64,000 bases of DNA, from NCBI RefSeq assembly GCF_963675165.1, contig NC_087390.1:3796001-3860000 (forward strand). Reading direction: 5' to 3'. The DNA comes from Halichondria panicea (Eukaryota; Porifera; Demospongiae; Suberitida; Halichondriidae). The first letter of the stretch is position 1, and each line of letters opens with the position of its first letter. The notes below the pieces were generated by a model, which was not told the origin of the DNA, did not search any database, and saw nothing but the letters and a program-made list of their open reading frames with translations. The position numbers were made by a program, and so were the translations under genes. Below, piece by piece: positions 35,267-46,149 of this stretch.

Positions 35267-35654
35267 TGACAGGCTCTGGGAAAACCAGACATTTGGAGCA
35301 GACTAAAATTTTGGTGATTAATGTACCAAGTGATAGAACAGAGCATTGCCTGATATGCTTAGTATGCTTAGTGTTCAAATACCTAATTTTATACCCGAGT
35401 TATGCGCGTTAGAAGCGCGTTAGAAACTCGAAGCCGTAAAATGTAGTATCGACCTCTCAAAGATTGCTCAATTAGGAAAAATAAGGTAATTTAGAGCATC
35501 AAATTTTACGGAGAGGTAGTAGAAGGACTGTTGTAGATACTTATACATTTTATTTGAGATTTTACACTTTATTTTTTTTGAGATTTTTATTTTATTTTTT
35601 TATAGCTCAATACTAAATTCTACTCCAAATGTCTGGTTTTCCCAGAGCCTGTCA
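35267..35654. mobile_element. MITE with TGACAGGCTCTGGG termini
   Basis: Perfect inverted termini of about 32 bp start TGACAGGCTCTGGGAAAACC. The left end has a short local duplication (TGACAGTGACAG), so a target duplication cannot be set. No coding capacity. Pieces of the same family occur at 43973-43994 (terminus only) and 48724-48860. Confidence 0.72.
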
Positions 35655-35859
35655 CATATGATGTCTACATATGATGTCTACGGGGAGATTACAAAGGGAC
35701 AAGAACTTTTAAACCTAACGAGCACCAGCAAATGAAGAAGAATTTGAAAACATTGCTCAATCAGCTACTGCACATCAGCTACTGCACATCACCAAACTTT
35801 GGCAATTGTTGGGTAATAATTTGTCACAGGTTCCCGATGAACGCATAGCCAACGTGACC

Positions 35860-36121
35860 CGTGATAGTACAACCCACTTGTGACAGTGCATTATTAACCA
35901 GCACCGAGGAGTCAATGTATAAATTACAAACCAAAGCAGCTAAACTGATTGAGAAAATTACAGGATACACAAAAAACCCTCTGAAGAACAGAAAGAAGAA
36001 TACTCCTAGACAAAGTTCATCAGCCAAACAGAGTGTGAAAGAGTTCGAACCTACTACAAACTACAAGCAACTACGTAAACGAATGGACTTGGCCAAATAC
36101 ATATGGTCCACATTCATTTAG
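35860..36121 (+). pseudogene. Coding-like frame, unknown
   Basis: An 86-codon frame with a Lys-rich composition (KLIEKITGYTKNPLKNRKKN, later VKEFEPTTNYKQLRKRMDLA) runs to a stop at 36119. Its composition is coding-like but there is no splice context, domain or repeat elsewhere in the window. It may be the 3' exon of a decayed gene. Confidence 0.25.
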
Positions 36122-36428
36122 TTAGTTATAGCTAGGTTAGTTATAGCTAGTTTACAATTTTGCTTATCAATTAACTCATTTGTTGCGGTGCTGTTTTTTT
36201 CATACATGTATGCACGCGCCTTAAAAATAAAAAATTCAAATACAACGCATCTCACATGACTACATAACGAGTGATAATTACATAACTCCAAAATAATGCT
36301 AGTGGCTTTCAATAATAATTATAACCACCATGTAATGGAGGCCGGTATATATTCTAGTGCTCTCAAGCCTCGTGTAACAGTTGTATACCTGGATCTCCAC
36401 ACCTAAGTAGTGTGTTCTAAATAATGCC

Positions 36429-36620
36429 AAGGGCGTAGAGAGGGCATGCAGTTCAAACGTGGGCATATGAATGTGCATGAAATGCTAAAAATAGAAATTT
36501 CTATTTTTAGCACTTCATGCAAAGCACACATACTTCACATACTTCCGCCCACGTTTGAACTCTGCTAGCTACGTGTACTGATAGGAAGTTGCATGCCCTC
36601 TCTTCTTTTATACGCCCTTG
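36429..36620. mobile_element. Foldback element around a perfect 26-bp palindrome
   Basis: CAAGGGCGTA at the left and TACGCCCTTG at the right, AGAGAGGGCATGCA against TGCATGCCCTCTCT, and TTCAAACGTGGGC against GCCCACGTTTGAA form nested inverted repeats. At the centre, about 36486-36511, CTAAAAATAGAAA is followed by its exact reverse complement. This is a small foldback MITE able to form a long hairpin. Confidence 0.7.
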
Positions 36621-37384
36621 ATAAATAAACTGTGTCGTCGTCGTTACAACCCAAACATGAATGGCAGCTGACCTGGTACGCGTACATCATAAAGGGAAAA
36701 TTCTGTGTAGGTGCTGTATTCAGTGTGCATAATTCTCCCTTATACTTGGGTGTCCTATACACCATGCCCTACTGCTCACCTCCATAAATTATCGTGTTAG
36801 CAGCTCGTTGTTGGAAAACTGGACCTACAAAAACTGGACCTACAAAAACAATAATTTAATTGCTAGCTATAATGTATGGAGAGATAGATCTAGACTCAGG
36901 CGCACATAGGCAAATGATTAATAATAGCAGTAGATTGTTGTATTGAGCACTCGAGTCTAGATTACCTTACACACACTAGATCTAGCCTCTAGAGACAGCT
37001 AGGATCAGAGTAGGCAGGCTGGCCTCTTCACACAGGAACAAAAATGTGCATGCGTGCATTGCGTGCGTCAACTGGATGCGTGCGTCAACTGGATGTGATA
37101 ATAAAAGTGCGATCACATAAGTGCGATCACATGAGCTAAACCATCACATGAGCTAAACCAAACCACACACGTGGGCGGAAACCATATGGGCGGAGCTTCC
37201 TTTCCAAAGTCAGCAATAATTGAAAGTTAATGCACCTGAGCACCTTCCGTGTGTCTCAGAATATGAATATGTATTATTTAGCTATATGTGTGCGCTGTGC
37301 AACACTGTAACTCGTAACGGGTAAGATACAGCATGCACGTTAACCGTATGATAATCTCACTTCCTGATCAACCTGAGATACGGT

Positions 37385-37870
37385 ATGCATTCGAAGTGGA
37401 ACTGTGCACCTGATATTGATATGAGGCTGTGTTCAAGATTAACCATTCGAAACTCAAAATTGGAAATCGTTGGAACGGAACTGTGCACCTGATATGAGCA
37501 TCAACTGTATCAACAGGCTGTGTTCAAAGTATCAGACCGCTCTCACAACTTTTCAAAAAACTTGTAAAAAAATTAACCAAACTCAAAATTGTGGAAATCG
37601 TTGGAACGGTGGAACGGACCAGGCTGTGTGTATCAACAGGACCGTTCCTTTTCCTTTCAAAAAACTTGTAAAGGAAATCGTTGCAACGGAACTGTGCACC
37701 TGATATGAGCGTCAACAGGCTAACTGTTCCCACAACTTTTAAAAAAATTGGAAATCGTTGGAACGGCTGTGTTCAAAGTTTCAGACCGTTCCCACAACGT
37801 TGTAAAAAATTCGAAACTCAAAATTGGAAATCGTTGAAACGGAAATGTGCACCTGTCTGGGATCGAACCA
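37385..37870. repeat. Degenerate tandem repeat, block 1
   Basis: Units of about 75-135 bp recur about five times, each with GGAAATCGTTGGAACGG, AACTGTGCACCTGATATGAG, CATCAACAGGCTGTGTTCA and a C-A-C-A-A-C-T-T-T-T segment, with internal deletions. Frames across it are by-products of the repeat. Confidence 0.7.
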
Positions 37871-37879
37871 GACTGTAGA

Positions 37880-38165
37880 AACACCTGGAGGTTCGGAGGT
37901 TTCGAACCACACCGAACACCTGTAGAACACGTCGAACCACAGGTGTCACACCGAACACCTGTCACTAAGTGTTTTCCAAGTCGTCCAATAGTGAAGTTCG
38001 AAGAGGTTCGGAGGTGAACCACACCTCTCGTTCACACCTCTCACCAATATTTGTTTATTAGTGTAGGGGTCCGAACACCTGTGGAACACTCTCGTTTTCC
38101 AAGTGAAGTTCGAAGAGGTTCGGAGGGATCAAACCAGACCGAACACCTGTAGAACATTATCTTGC
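37880..38165. repeat. Short satellite with GAACACCTGT motif
   Basis: The phrase CCGAACACCTGT (or a one-base variant) occurs about four times between 37908 and 38150, interleaved with GTTCGAAGAGGTTCGGAGG. No coding content. Confidence 0.6.
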
Positions 38166-38319
38166 TGCTCCAAAAAATCTGAAACCTACCATTGGAACTC
38201 TGGAGCACCCGCCAAAGCAGGTTAAAGGTCAAAGTTTAGTGGGCAACCACTGGTGATCGGAGTAGCCCCTGTCTAGGTAGCCAATGAAGCCAATGAAAAG
38301 TAACCCCTGGGCTAGCCTT

Positions 38320-39165
38320 GTCATGTTGCGAAATTCTAATTCTGCGATACTTAGCAGCGGATCCAGAAGCAGCGGGGTATCAGAGGAGGGTCCATGAGGA
38401 AGTAGCTCGAACTACGCACATCCCTGTATACAGGAAGAGCTGTAGAATCACGTGCAATTTAGTCTAATTTCCAAGCCACGTTGCTATGTTAAAATTTCAT
38501 TAGCACACGAAGCTATGGCTTGTGCCGATGTGCTTGAACAGCTTGAGGACAGCAATGGCGATGGTGATGACAGTGCCTATGAAGGAGCCAGACGCTGATG
38601 AACTGTCTGGGACGCATGACATGGACCTAGACGCTAGATGTATGGACCAGGACGGTGAAAGACCAGGAGAGGGCTCACTGTGTGACTCTGGCAAGTAGTA
38701 TAGTATAGCTAGAATATCAGTATAGTATAGCTAAAATAGAATTAGCAGTAATCAACAGTCTTTATGTGAGCTTTGTAAATTTCATAGCGATATAGTAATA
38801 CATGTACGTATTGTACTTCAAATTGATATAATTTATAATTATCTTAGCACTGTTACATTGAAAATCAAGCTTAGTCAATTGAGCCTTTTACCATATGATA
38901 GGCTGATCCATATAACCCTAACCCTACCCTAACCCTAACCCCTGATCCATAAAAAAAATTTTTTGGATTTTACCGCCGAGCATTTAAAATGATAAAAACG
39001 GGTGAGCGTAATAACCGTGGTTGTTATGGCAACACATGTTGCACCATTTTATATTTTATTCCTTGTTGTATGGGCATTCTATTTGCTAGGCATTGTATTG
39101 CTCTGGAAACCCGACAGAGAATTTAGACATTTCACTGTTAATTAAGAATAAAGGGTTAAGAAGGT
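38320..39165 (+). pseudogene. piggyBac-like relic, copy 2
   Basis: It matches copy 1 at 20780-21170 but keeps more of the interior. At about 38515-38700 it encodes CADVLEQLEDSNGDGDDSAY, then after a frame change ADELSGTHDMDLDARCM and ERPGEGSLCDSGK before a GTA donor. That is the acidic N-terminus of a piggyBac-type transposase. The right end reads AATAAAGGGTTAA, the inverse of TTAACCCTTTATT, which fits a piggyBac terminus. The remaining transposase exons are missing. A 30-bp telomere-like insertion sits at 38912-38941. Confidence 0.65.
38912..38941. repeat. Interstitial telomere-like repeat insertion
   Basis: Four to five units of AACCCT (one shortened) lie between two copies of CTGATCCAT (38903-38911 and 38942-38950). 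The matching place in the related element near 60080-60100 has only one CTGATCCAT (as its complement) and no telomeric units. Confidence 0.75.
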
Positions 39166-39174
39166 TAAAGGGTT

Positions 39175-39600
39175 AAGAACCCAAATTCGAAACCCAAAAT
39201 TGGAAATCGTTGAAACGGAACAGTGTCGTGTCACCAGGCTGTGTTTAAAGTTTCAGACAAAAAACTCAGAAACCCAAAAATTAACCAGTCGAACCGAAAT
39301 CCTTGGAACGGAACTGTACACCTGATATGAGCACCTGATACGAGCATCAACAGGCCACAACTTTTCATACCATTCAGAACCCAAAACATTGAAACTCAAA
39401 ATTGGACTGTGCACCTGATAAGAGCATCCAACAGGCCACAACTTTTCAAAAACTTGTACCATTCAGAACCCAAAAATTAACCATTCGAAACTCGTCCAAC
39501 AGGCAGACCGTTCTCAAAAAACTTGTAAAAAATTAAAAAATTAACCATTCAGAACCCATAAATTAACCATTCGAAACTCTGTGCACCTGATATGTATGGA
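39175..39600. repeat. Degenerate tandem repeat, block 2
   Basis: The same unit family as 37385-37870, with GGAACGGAACTGTACACCTG, ACAGGCCACAACTTTTCA and AACCATTCAGAACCCA repeated about five times and heavily rearranged. The two blocks flank the satellite and the piggyBac relic. Confidence 0.65.
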
Positions 39601-39654
39601 GGGCCATTTGGGTCAAAAATAAGGGAATATAAAACTCATGTCAACACACGGTTA

Positions 39655-39766
39655 GAAGACACGCTCAGGCAGCGCGCTCAGGCAACACACGCTCAGAAAA
39701 CGCGCTCAGGCAACGTGCTAAGGCAACACACGCTCAGTAAACGTGCTGAGGCAACACACGACGCGT
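39655..39766. repeat. Minisatellite of CACGCTCAG / CGTGCTCAGGCAACA type
   Basis: About four imperfect units of roughly 28 bp, alternating ACACGCTCAGAAAACGCG and CTCAGGCAACAC. The open frame that spans it is periodic and not a gene. Confidence 0.65.
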
Positions 39767-39807
39767 TCATACGGTGGCCGATAGGGGTCACCCGCCTCCA
39801 CTTGCCA

Positions 39808-39995
39808 ACTAATACCGCGAGCGGTAAATCATTTACCGCCCGCGGCTAATACTATTACCGCGAGCGGTAAAGGGTCACCGCCTCATTTTGCCGCGAGCGG
39901 TAAACGAGGAAATGCCGCCAGCGGGTAAAGGGTCGCCGCCTCATTTAGCCGCCAGCGGTAAAACCTTTACCCGCCTGAAACGGTAAACCCCTTAC
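39808..39995. repeat. Array of TACCGCGAGCGGTAA palindromes
   Basis: TACCGCGAGCGGTAAA-type palindromes occur at about 39812-39828 and 39852-39871, with a half-changed copy (GCCGCGAGCGGTAAA) near 39890 and CCGCCAGCGGTAAA twice after it, then TTACCGCC and ACGGTAAACC variants. At least six related sites occur within 190 bp, at much higher GC than the surroundings. Confidence 0.7.
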
Positions 39996-40080
39996 CGCCC
40001 TAAAATGACGACATTGCAAGAGGTCAAAAGGTCAATGTTTATAATTAAAGCGCACCTGTACCACAGTTAAGTCTACTAGT

Positions 40081-40345
40081 CTATAGAGAATCGTACTGGA
40101 GACACAAAGAGGAGCAGAGGAGGAGCAGGAGAGACAAAGAAAGGAAGGAAGAAAGGAAGGAAGGCAAGAGATCTAATACGGAGGACTGAGACACAAGGAC
40201 CAGAGGAGAGAAAGGCAAGAGATTGAATAAGGACACAAGGAGCAGAGGAGCAAGGAGCAGAGGAGAGAAAGGCAAGAGATTGAATAAGGAGGACTAAGAC
40301 ACAAGGAGCAGGAGCAGAGAAGAAGGAAGGCTAGGGATCCAATAG
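40081..40345. repeat. Purine-rich GGAGCAGAGGAG repeat
   Basis: Strongly strand-biased A/G sequence with repeating ACAAGGAGCAGAGGAG and AAAGGCAAGAGATTGAATAA segments. It ends just before the ATG at 40350 and may form the 5' leader of the kinase gene. Confidence 0.6.
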
Positions 40346-40349
40346 GACA

Positions 40350-43126
40350 ATGGCCGAAGGAAGTGCTGAACCTGATGAGGAAGTTGGTATATTGATGGAA
40401 TTGTCTGATATGTTGTCTGAACAAGCAAACAAGTTGGCAATAAAGCGTTCCAGATATAGTCAAGTATCAGTATCTAGATCTACAGGTAGCAAGAGTCCAA
40501 CTGAAGAAGGTTTGTTGTCTAAAATTGTGAATCTATAATACACATACCTATTGATTAATATGCCCCCCCCTGGGGAGCACATGGGGGAAATCAGAGGAGG
40601 ATTGTCAGGGTCAAAGGTCTTAATCATAAAGCTGCTTCCTGAGGACTTTTCCACTCTAGGTGGGCAGGTATTCTGTTGTAGCCGCCCTCGACCTTTGTTC
40701 CCTAAGTAACTGAGAGTACTACAAGAGAGACAGTTTTATTGTCAAATGCGTGGGGGGTGAGTAGGGGAAAGTACAAAGCTGATACGTGAGGTAGGTAAAA
40801 GTCACTCTAGTAATAGGTTGTCAATTCCCCCCCCCCACAGATGGGGTGGGGCATAGCACATTCTTGTGATGTAATGCGCCTTAATTGTTCTTTTCATTAC
40901 AGAGATATTGGCAAGAGCAGGTAAAATGCAGAAGGTTCTAAAGCGTGGTCGGTCTGGTAGCTCAAAGGATGATGCAGGTGGTGATGATTATGTGAGCACT
41001 TACTACTAGTGTTGTGCATTATATTCATAGATAACTGTGTGTGAAATGATGGAACAACCATCTCGACATAATAAGGAGCAACCAGTGGAGCTACAAATCA
41101 AAAGGAGTAGTTCTTACGAACAGTTTGCAGATAAAGCTGCAAATGCTCTTATTCTCCGACCATTACCCTGTAGTTCAATCCGCTTGTTTGGTGCTTTAAT
41201 CCGTGCAAGGGAAAAATCGACGTTGGACAGTTGGCAGTTATTTGTCTTTGCTAAAAAAAAGTTCTGGCTCTGTAAAGATTGGAGTTTCCTACATTATTGA
41301 CTCTAAAACTAAAATCAACTCAACATCAACCTTTAGTAGTACTCTTCCTCCGAGTGGCAAAGAGGGCCACAGCACACGTTGGAGGAGTGTTGTTTCTCAG
41401 GTTATAATCATGTCTAGACTACTGTTACAGTATAATAATCGTTGAAATATTTCTCTAGAATGAAGGGATGCTCCGTAAGATGCGTGGTGGAGCCAGTGCT
41501 AAGGACACAGGTATAATTGACATGCAATTGTATATAATAAAATTATATATAATTATAATTATCTCCATTGTTATCTCAAATCGTACGTATGTGCAGAAAA
41601 CCCTGTTTTGATTGACTCTGGGCATGGTGTAAGTTAATTTAAAATGTAAATTATGACTCTTTTCAGTCTCGTTCTTTTCAGTCTCGTTCAGTGAAGTCAG
41701 CAGAACCGATAAAAGCTACATGTAGTGGTGAGTGCATGCGGTCATTTCAATTCAGTGTTATTTAAGTATAGGTATTGGATTTCTTCAATTTGATGAAGAG
41801 ACACTTCAGAAAGCAACTGACCGTTTCAGCTCACTGAATAAGTTGGGGGAGGGAGGAGTGTTTAAAAGATACCTAAATGGTTGCTATAACTAAATGGTTG
41901 CTATAAAGCGTCTATCAAAAGTGTGTTGCTAGTCAGAGATAGTTTAAACAGTTGGTGCATGTAACTATCATTTAGGCTGGAACCCGGGCATTTGCTGGGT
42001 CGAGAATCCACATGATCTACAAGTTCGACTTGAAGCTATAATTGTAGCACTGAGTAGGTATGGCATTGGTGCATGTGGTATCAACATGTATTATTATGCA
42101 GATGTAGACACAAGAATCTCGTCGACCTAATGGGATACTGTGAAAGGCCTCCAATGATTGTATATGAATATATGGAAAAGGGCAATCTGTACTATACCGT
42201 ATAGCGCGAAATTTTCGAGGGGCTTAATTGTCGTGGGTTAGCAACCCTACACGAAAATTGTTTTTTATTAAGTGCTATAATGTGCAAAGATTACAGGCGT
42301 GGCAAGCAGTCATTCCACGAACATTGTGCAACGAAATGCGTTTAGCAGCCATTCCACGAAATATAAGTGCCTCGAAAATTGTGCGCTCTACGGTACATGC
42401 GCTCTACGGTACATGGTGTAATAATTATTATTAAGGCTAGACAAACGTTATTTATCCATTCAGATGTATTATCCATTCAGTCAACAGTAGTACTGACTTG
42501 GCAACAGCGTTCAAAAATTCTCAAAGATGTTTGTCGAGGGCTTCACAGTGCACAACCCCCTATGTTACATGGTGATCTAAAACCGTTAAGTCTATTAATT
42601 ATGAAGTAATTATGTATCTCATTATTATTTGATTTTTGTTATACAGTAGCAATGTATTGCTCGATGCAGGGATTTTGGATTTACCATGGAAATGCCCAAG
42701 TCACTCTCAGATTCAGTGACTCTCAAGACAGCTGCGTGTATAGCTAAAACTCTGGGATACGCTGCACCAGTACGTGTAGGCATTCTGTAAAGAGTGATGT
42801 TGTAAAGAGTGATGTATACTCTTACGGAGTGGTAAGTTACGTTCTTGTGTTCGTATAGCATTGCAATATTAATTTATTTGCCAAATGTGCCTCGAAATGT
42901 TCACTGGATTGAAAGTGTATGATTCAAAGCGAAAAGATCCATTACTGGTATAATTATATACACTACTTATGTATATGCTTGTGAATTAATACAGCCAGAG
43001 CACTTCGACGAACAGCTGTTGAGTAAAGATACATTTTCTACAATTGGCTCTTCTGATGCTGGAGAATTGCCACCATATTTGTTGCTTCTGTACTTTAAAA
43101 TTATTACATGCTATGAAGAAGCATAG
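40350..43126 (+). pseudogene. IRAK/Pelle-like (TKL) protein kinase gene, broken
   Basis: Exon 1 (40350-40509) starts MAEGSAEPDEEVGILMELSD and splices in phase into 40903 on (EILARAGKMQKVLKRGRSG). A third exon from about 41032 reads SYEQFADKAANALIL and, in another frame, SYLSLLKKSSGSVKIGVSYI. The kinase domain follows: FDEETLQKATDRFSSLNKLG and EGGVFKRYLNG (Gly loop, partly deleted), MVAIKRLSK (ATP-binding Lys), KNLVDLMGYCERPPMIVYEY, then WQQRSKILKDVCRGLHSAQ and HGDLKP (catalytic loop, Asp at 42574-42576), DFGFTMEMPKSLSDSVTLK (DFG at 42671), GYAAP, HSVKSDV-VYSYGV and CLEMFTGLKVYDSKRKDPLL, ending near 43126. HGDLKP and GYxxP place it in the IRAK/RLK-Pelle part of the tyrosine-kinase-like group. 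Short duplications (41860-41900 and 42785-42815) and the MITE at 42197 break it. The APE glutamate is lost. Confidence 0.75.
42197..42393. mobile_element. TA-flanked MITE inside the kinase gene
   Basis: The left end CCGTATAGCGCGAAATTTTC and the right end, in reverse complement CCGTAGAGCGCACAATTTTC, are inverted termini flanked by TA (42195-42196 and 42394-42395). It lies about 10 bp after the kinase segment YEYMEKGNLYY. The termini resemble those of the Tigger-like element at 61460 (CCATAAAAGCGCGTAATTTT), suggesting mobilisation by a related transposase. The last 16 bp and flank (GCGCTCTACGGTACAT) are tandemly doubled. Confidence 0.78.
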
Positions 43127-43420
43127 CAACCGAGCATCAAGTAAACATGCAAGCAACAAATCAAATCATATTTCATTGTATATACATTGTTCGTAGGTCA
43201 TGGTGTGGTGGAACGAACGAAACAAATTTTTGAACTAGATACCACGTTCTTTAAACTCAAAATGAGGTTAACCATAACAAATTATGTATTCCGTCACTTT
43301 ACATAATAATGTACATGAATTCCTTATGAATTCCTTCAATCAATTACAATTCATTCACATAATTCATTAATAACATCAACTGTGTCCAAATACACTTGCC
43401 TGCAGTTAGTACGGTTTATT

Positions 43421-43864
43421 TCATGGAGTGACAGTCCACTTTAAAAACAACAAAGCGTTCTCTGAAAACTCAGGAGGACATAAAGGCAGTGGTTCAGTAC
43501 TCAGTGTCATCATTGCTGTTGCCCATATCCGAGGGTCAGCTTCAACAATGCAATCAACAGCACCTATTACATTATAGAAATAGTATATAGTACATTGAAT
43601 ATAAACAAGAAATGATTCATTCATATAGGTCAGCTGGTCGACCACAAGGAACGTTCCTACACGTATGTTTGTTTTTTCTGATGTAATGATTATTCCAGTC
43701 ATCTAGAAATTCACTCATATCCCTCTGGAGGACGGTTCCAAACACAAGCGCAAGTGTATACCTATTAGATGTAATAAGATAACAGCTTAAAACATAATAA
43801 AAATTCACCGTTGAAGGATGTTGTCTTTGTTAATTTGTTAAACTGACCAGTCTCAACCAAGCTC
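43421..43864 (-). pseudogene. Integrase-like (rve-type) protein, C-terminal exons
   Basis: Minus strand. An exon at 43864-43809 after TATTTCAG reads SLVETGQFNKLTKTTSFN, up to a GTGAAT donor. From 43761 a second reads YTLALVFGTVLQRDMSEFLD, DWNNHYIRKNKHTC and GRPADLYE. A third piece at about 43600-43430 reads GAVDCIVEADPRIW, PPEFSENALLFLK. The combination of LQRDMxEFLxxWNxHxIR and GRPxxLY is typical of the end of the integrase-like core found in many uncharacterised metazoan proteins. The catalytic part is outside or lost. Phase does not match between the first two exons, so it is a relic. Confidence 0.5.
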
Positions 43865-44759
43865 TGAAATAATCATAAGACTAGATAACTATAAGCTAAG
43901 AAAAATTATTATGAGATTATACACTGCAGTCCATAAATCTGGCTATTGCTCAATACCAATATCTGCTCCTTTTTCCCAGAGCCTGTCACACATCTTATAA
44001 CAACCTGCTGCTATACTTTTTTGATGAAATGAAACATTGACTTCCATTCTCTAAAAATGAAGCCACGCCCACTAATTTATAAGTGGGGGTGGTCCTTTTT
44101 GTCGAGGCACTATTTCACTATTTCACTTTTCTATTGAAAAATCGGCGTTTAAACACCAACTGCTGCTTAGTTCTACCTAAACTAAAAACTCACCCTAGCG
44201 CTTTGCTCTCCTGGTCTCTGAAACGGAGAAATAGTAGGCTTCCCAGGGATACGGTCAACAATTTTTCGACAAAGTACAAGGGCTTATGGAAGTCATCTAT
44301 TATCTTACAAGCTTTACTAGAGGGTGTTTTAAACTCCGACTAAATCACTTCACTAAACTACATACTATGAACAGAATTACTGCAAAATAAAGGGGGTGTG
44401 GTACAAAAGGCAGGTATCTTATCCTTAGACACACCTCTAAATCGTTTTTTTTCAAAAACTGGAGAATGGTCGCAGAAAGTAAGAGAAGCAAGAAGTACAT
44501 TTTCATAGCAATAAGCAATACATAGTCGTGTATAGTCACACGTATCATATGTTATACATTATAATTATGTTGTCACACCCAATTGAACCGTTAACAGATA
44601 GCAATTAATGACTGTTCGGCTACTATAATTATGAAAGTTCAAATGTTTTAACAGATAACAATAAATGACTGTTGAGTCTGAACGTTCAGAGGAATTTTAA
44701 TTTGATCGGAATGTTCAGTGACGTTAATAGGAACACTAGGTGGGCTCATTGGTGGATTG

Positions 44760-45905
44760 TGGAACCTTGCTCTCACATTTAGTGATCAATTTAGAGGCAG
44801 AGATGCTCTACCACTTCGGCTCCTGCTTCCAAGACTGGCAGTCGTTGGCCCTTTTTCTGCCTTGCTGGTTGATCGTCGAAAGAAGGTCTCTGTCTCTCAC
44901 CCTCATAGTAGAATGGTAAGTCGGGGTTGCAACATATCTTCCTCCACCCGATCTGGGCCTGTTTGAGGGTAAAATTCTTGCCCACAAGATCTCTTGTGAC
45001 GCTGAAAAAGCACTCCACATCATCTTGCACGAGGATGTTCTGAATTCGGTAGTTTCAATATGGGCGACAACTGCAATCAAAACTTGTCGTGTAAATCCTC
45101 GAATACCAGTGATACTCCTACATATGGGCAAAAAATGGGCAAAAAAATGCTTTACATAAATAAAATTATGCTGGTGTGAAAACTTACTTGTTGACCTCTA
45201 GGCTGGAATGCCACGGCATCAACTTGCAGACTTGAAAGCCCTCTTTCATCAGCAGCCCTCCTCCAACCATTGACGGCATAGATGTATTTAGCCTCTTCAG
45301 TTATTTAGCCTCTTCAGTGTAACCTTTCCGGCCTTTCCGGTCCATGAACTCAGCTAGAGGCGAAGAAAATATCCTCTCCGCATCTTGCACATGCTTGCGA
45401 AGCCCAACCAGAGCGGGGTAGGTGAGGCCAGTTTTTCTTTGATTGCCTCGACATATCGTTCAAACTTGACGGTTTTAGGTCCACCCTGTCTAGTACAATT
45501 CGCCATTCTCTTAATACAATGCATGTGCACGCACAACAGACAAACCTTCTCCACATGACCTGGATCTTCCCTCGATCTTCCCTCTCATACCAAGTGTGAC
45601 CTGTGTCCGGATGTGTTTCTGGGACATGTAAGCACCTTTCTGGTCATAGTCACGGATAGTCTGGGTAAACTCCAGTTGGGCCAAAATAGACCTGAGTTTG
45701 TCTTCACATTCAATCTTTTGTCCTGCGCACCTGCGCATACATAATAGGTACGTACATTCCTGTACATGTATATTAATAATGGTTGTGCATGTATACTGTT
45801 ACAGGACATTAAAAAGGTATATACTAATCACCGTCTTTCCAAGCATGATAGACGTATCCACTTGGAACTGTTCGTGGACGAAGACGTGAAACAATGTCAT
45901 GGCAG
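44760..45905 (-). pseudogene. Multicopy gene with DDVECFFS motif (transposase-like?)
   Basis: On the minus strand, in order: CHDIVSRLRPRTVPSGYVYH (about 45905-45825); GQKIECEDKLRSILAQLEFT and DQKGAYMSQKHIRTQVTLG (45730-45600); MEKVCLLCVHMHCIKRMANC and KFERYVEAIKEKLASP (45554-45400); YIYAVNGWRRAADERGLSSL with DAVAFQPRGQQ before GTAAG (45290-45187); TGIRGFTRQVLIAVVAHIET (45110-45055); and DDVECFFSVTRDLVGKNFTL with NPDLPFYYEGERQRPSFDD (45020-44850). DDVECFFS...RD resembles the acidic-residue segment near the end of P-element/THAP9-type transposases, but this is only a resemblance. A related tail is found at 18155-18430. Several shifts and duplications break the frame. Confidence 0.5.
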
Positions 45906-46149
45906 GCCATGCATAATTATGACCATGGGCATACTAAAATTAGTAACCTTTTGAATAACAGTAACCTTTCGAATACTGTGGGCGTGGTGAATACTTTTTA
46001 TCTAAAGTTGCTTTAGTTATCACCTATCCCTACAATACCCTGTAAAGAATGACACAGCACTGTCATTAGAGGATGCCAGTCCACCTGCAGACGAACCATT
46101 TTTAGGAGTTGACTTACTTGCAATTGGAAGCACCGCCACCCAGAGGAGG

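Noticed and set aside
37470..37733. Overlapping frames on both strands
   Set aside because: Products of the tandem repeat; the same peptide recurs in different frames.
37850..37875. TCTGGGATCGAACCAGA, resembling the T-arm end of a tRNA gene
   Set aside because: It lies in a satellite, with no acceptor stem, D-arm or anticodon arm around it.
39592..39849. 85-codon frame with ARTHAQ-like periodicity
   Set aside because: It runs through a minisatellite and the palindrome array; no splice sites or domain.
40081..40463. Leu/Ser-rich minus-strand frame resembling membrane segments
   Set aside because: It is the complement of a purine-rich repeat.
43973..44000. TIR-like CCCAGAGCCTGTCACA taken alone as a complete MITE
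   Set aside because: Only one terminus of the TGACAGGCTCTGGG family is present; no partner end nearby.
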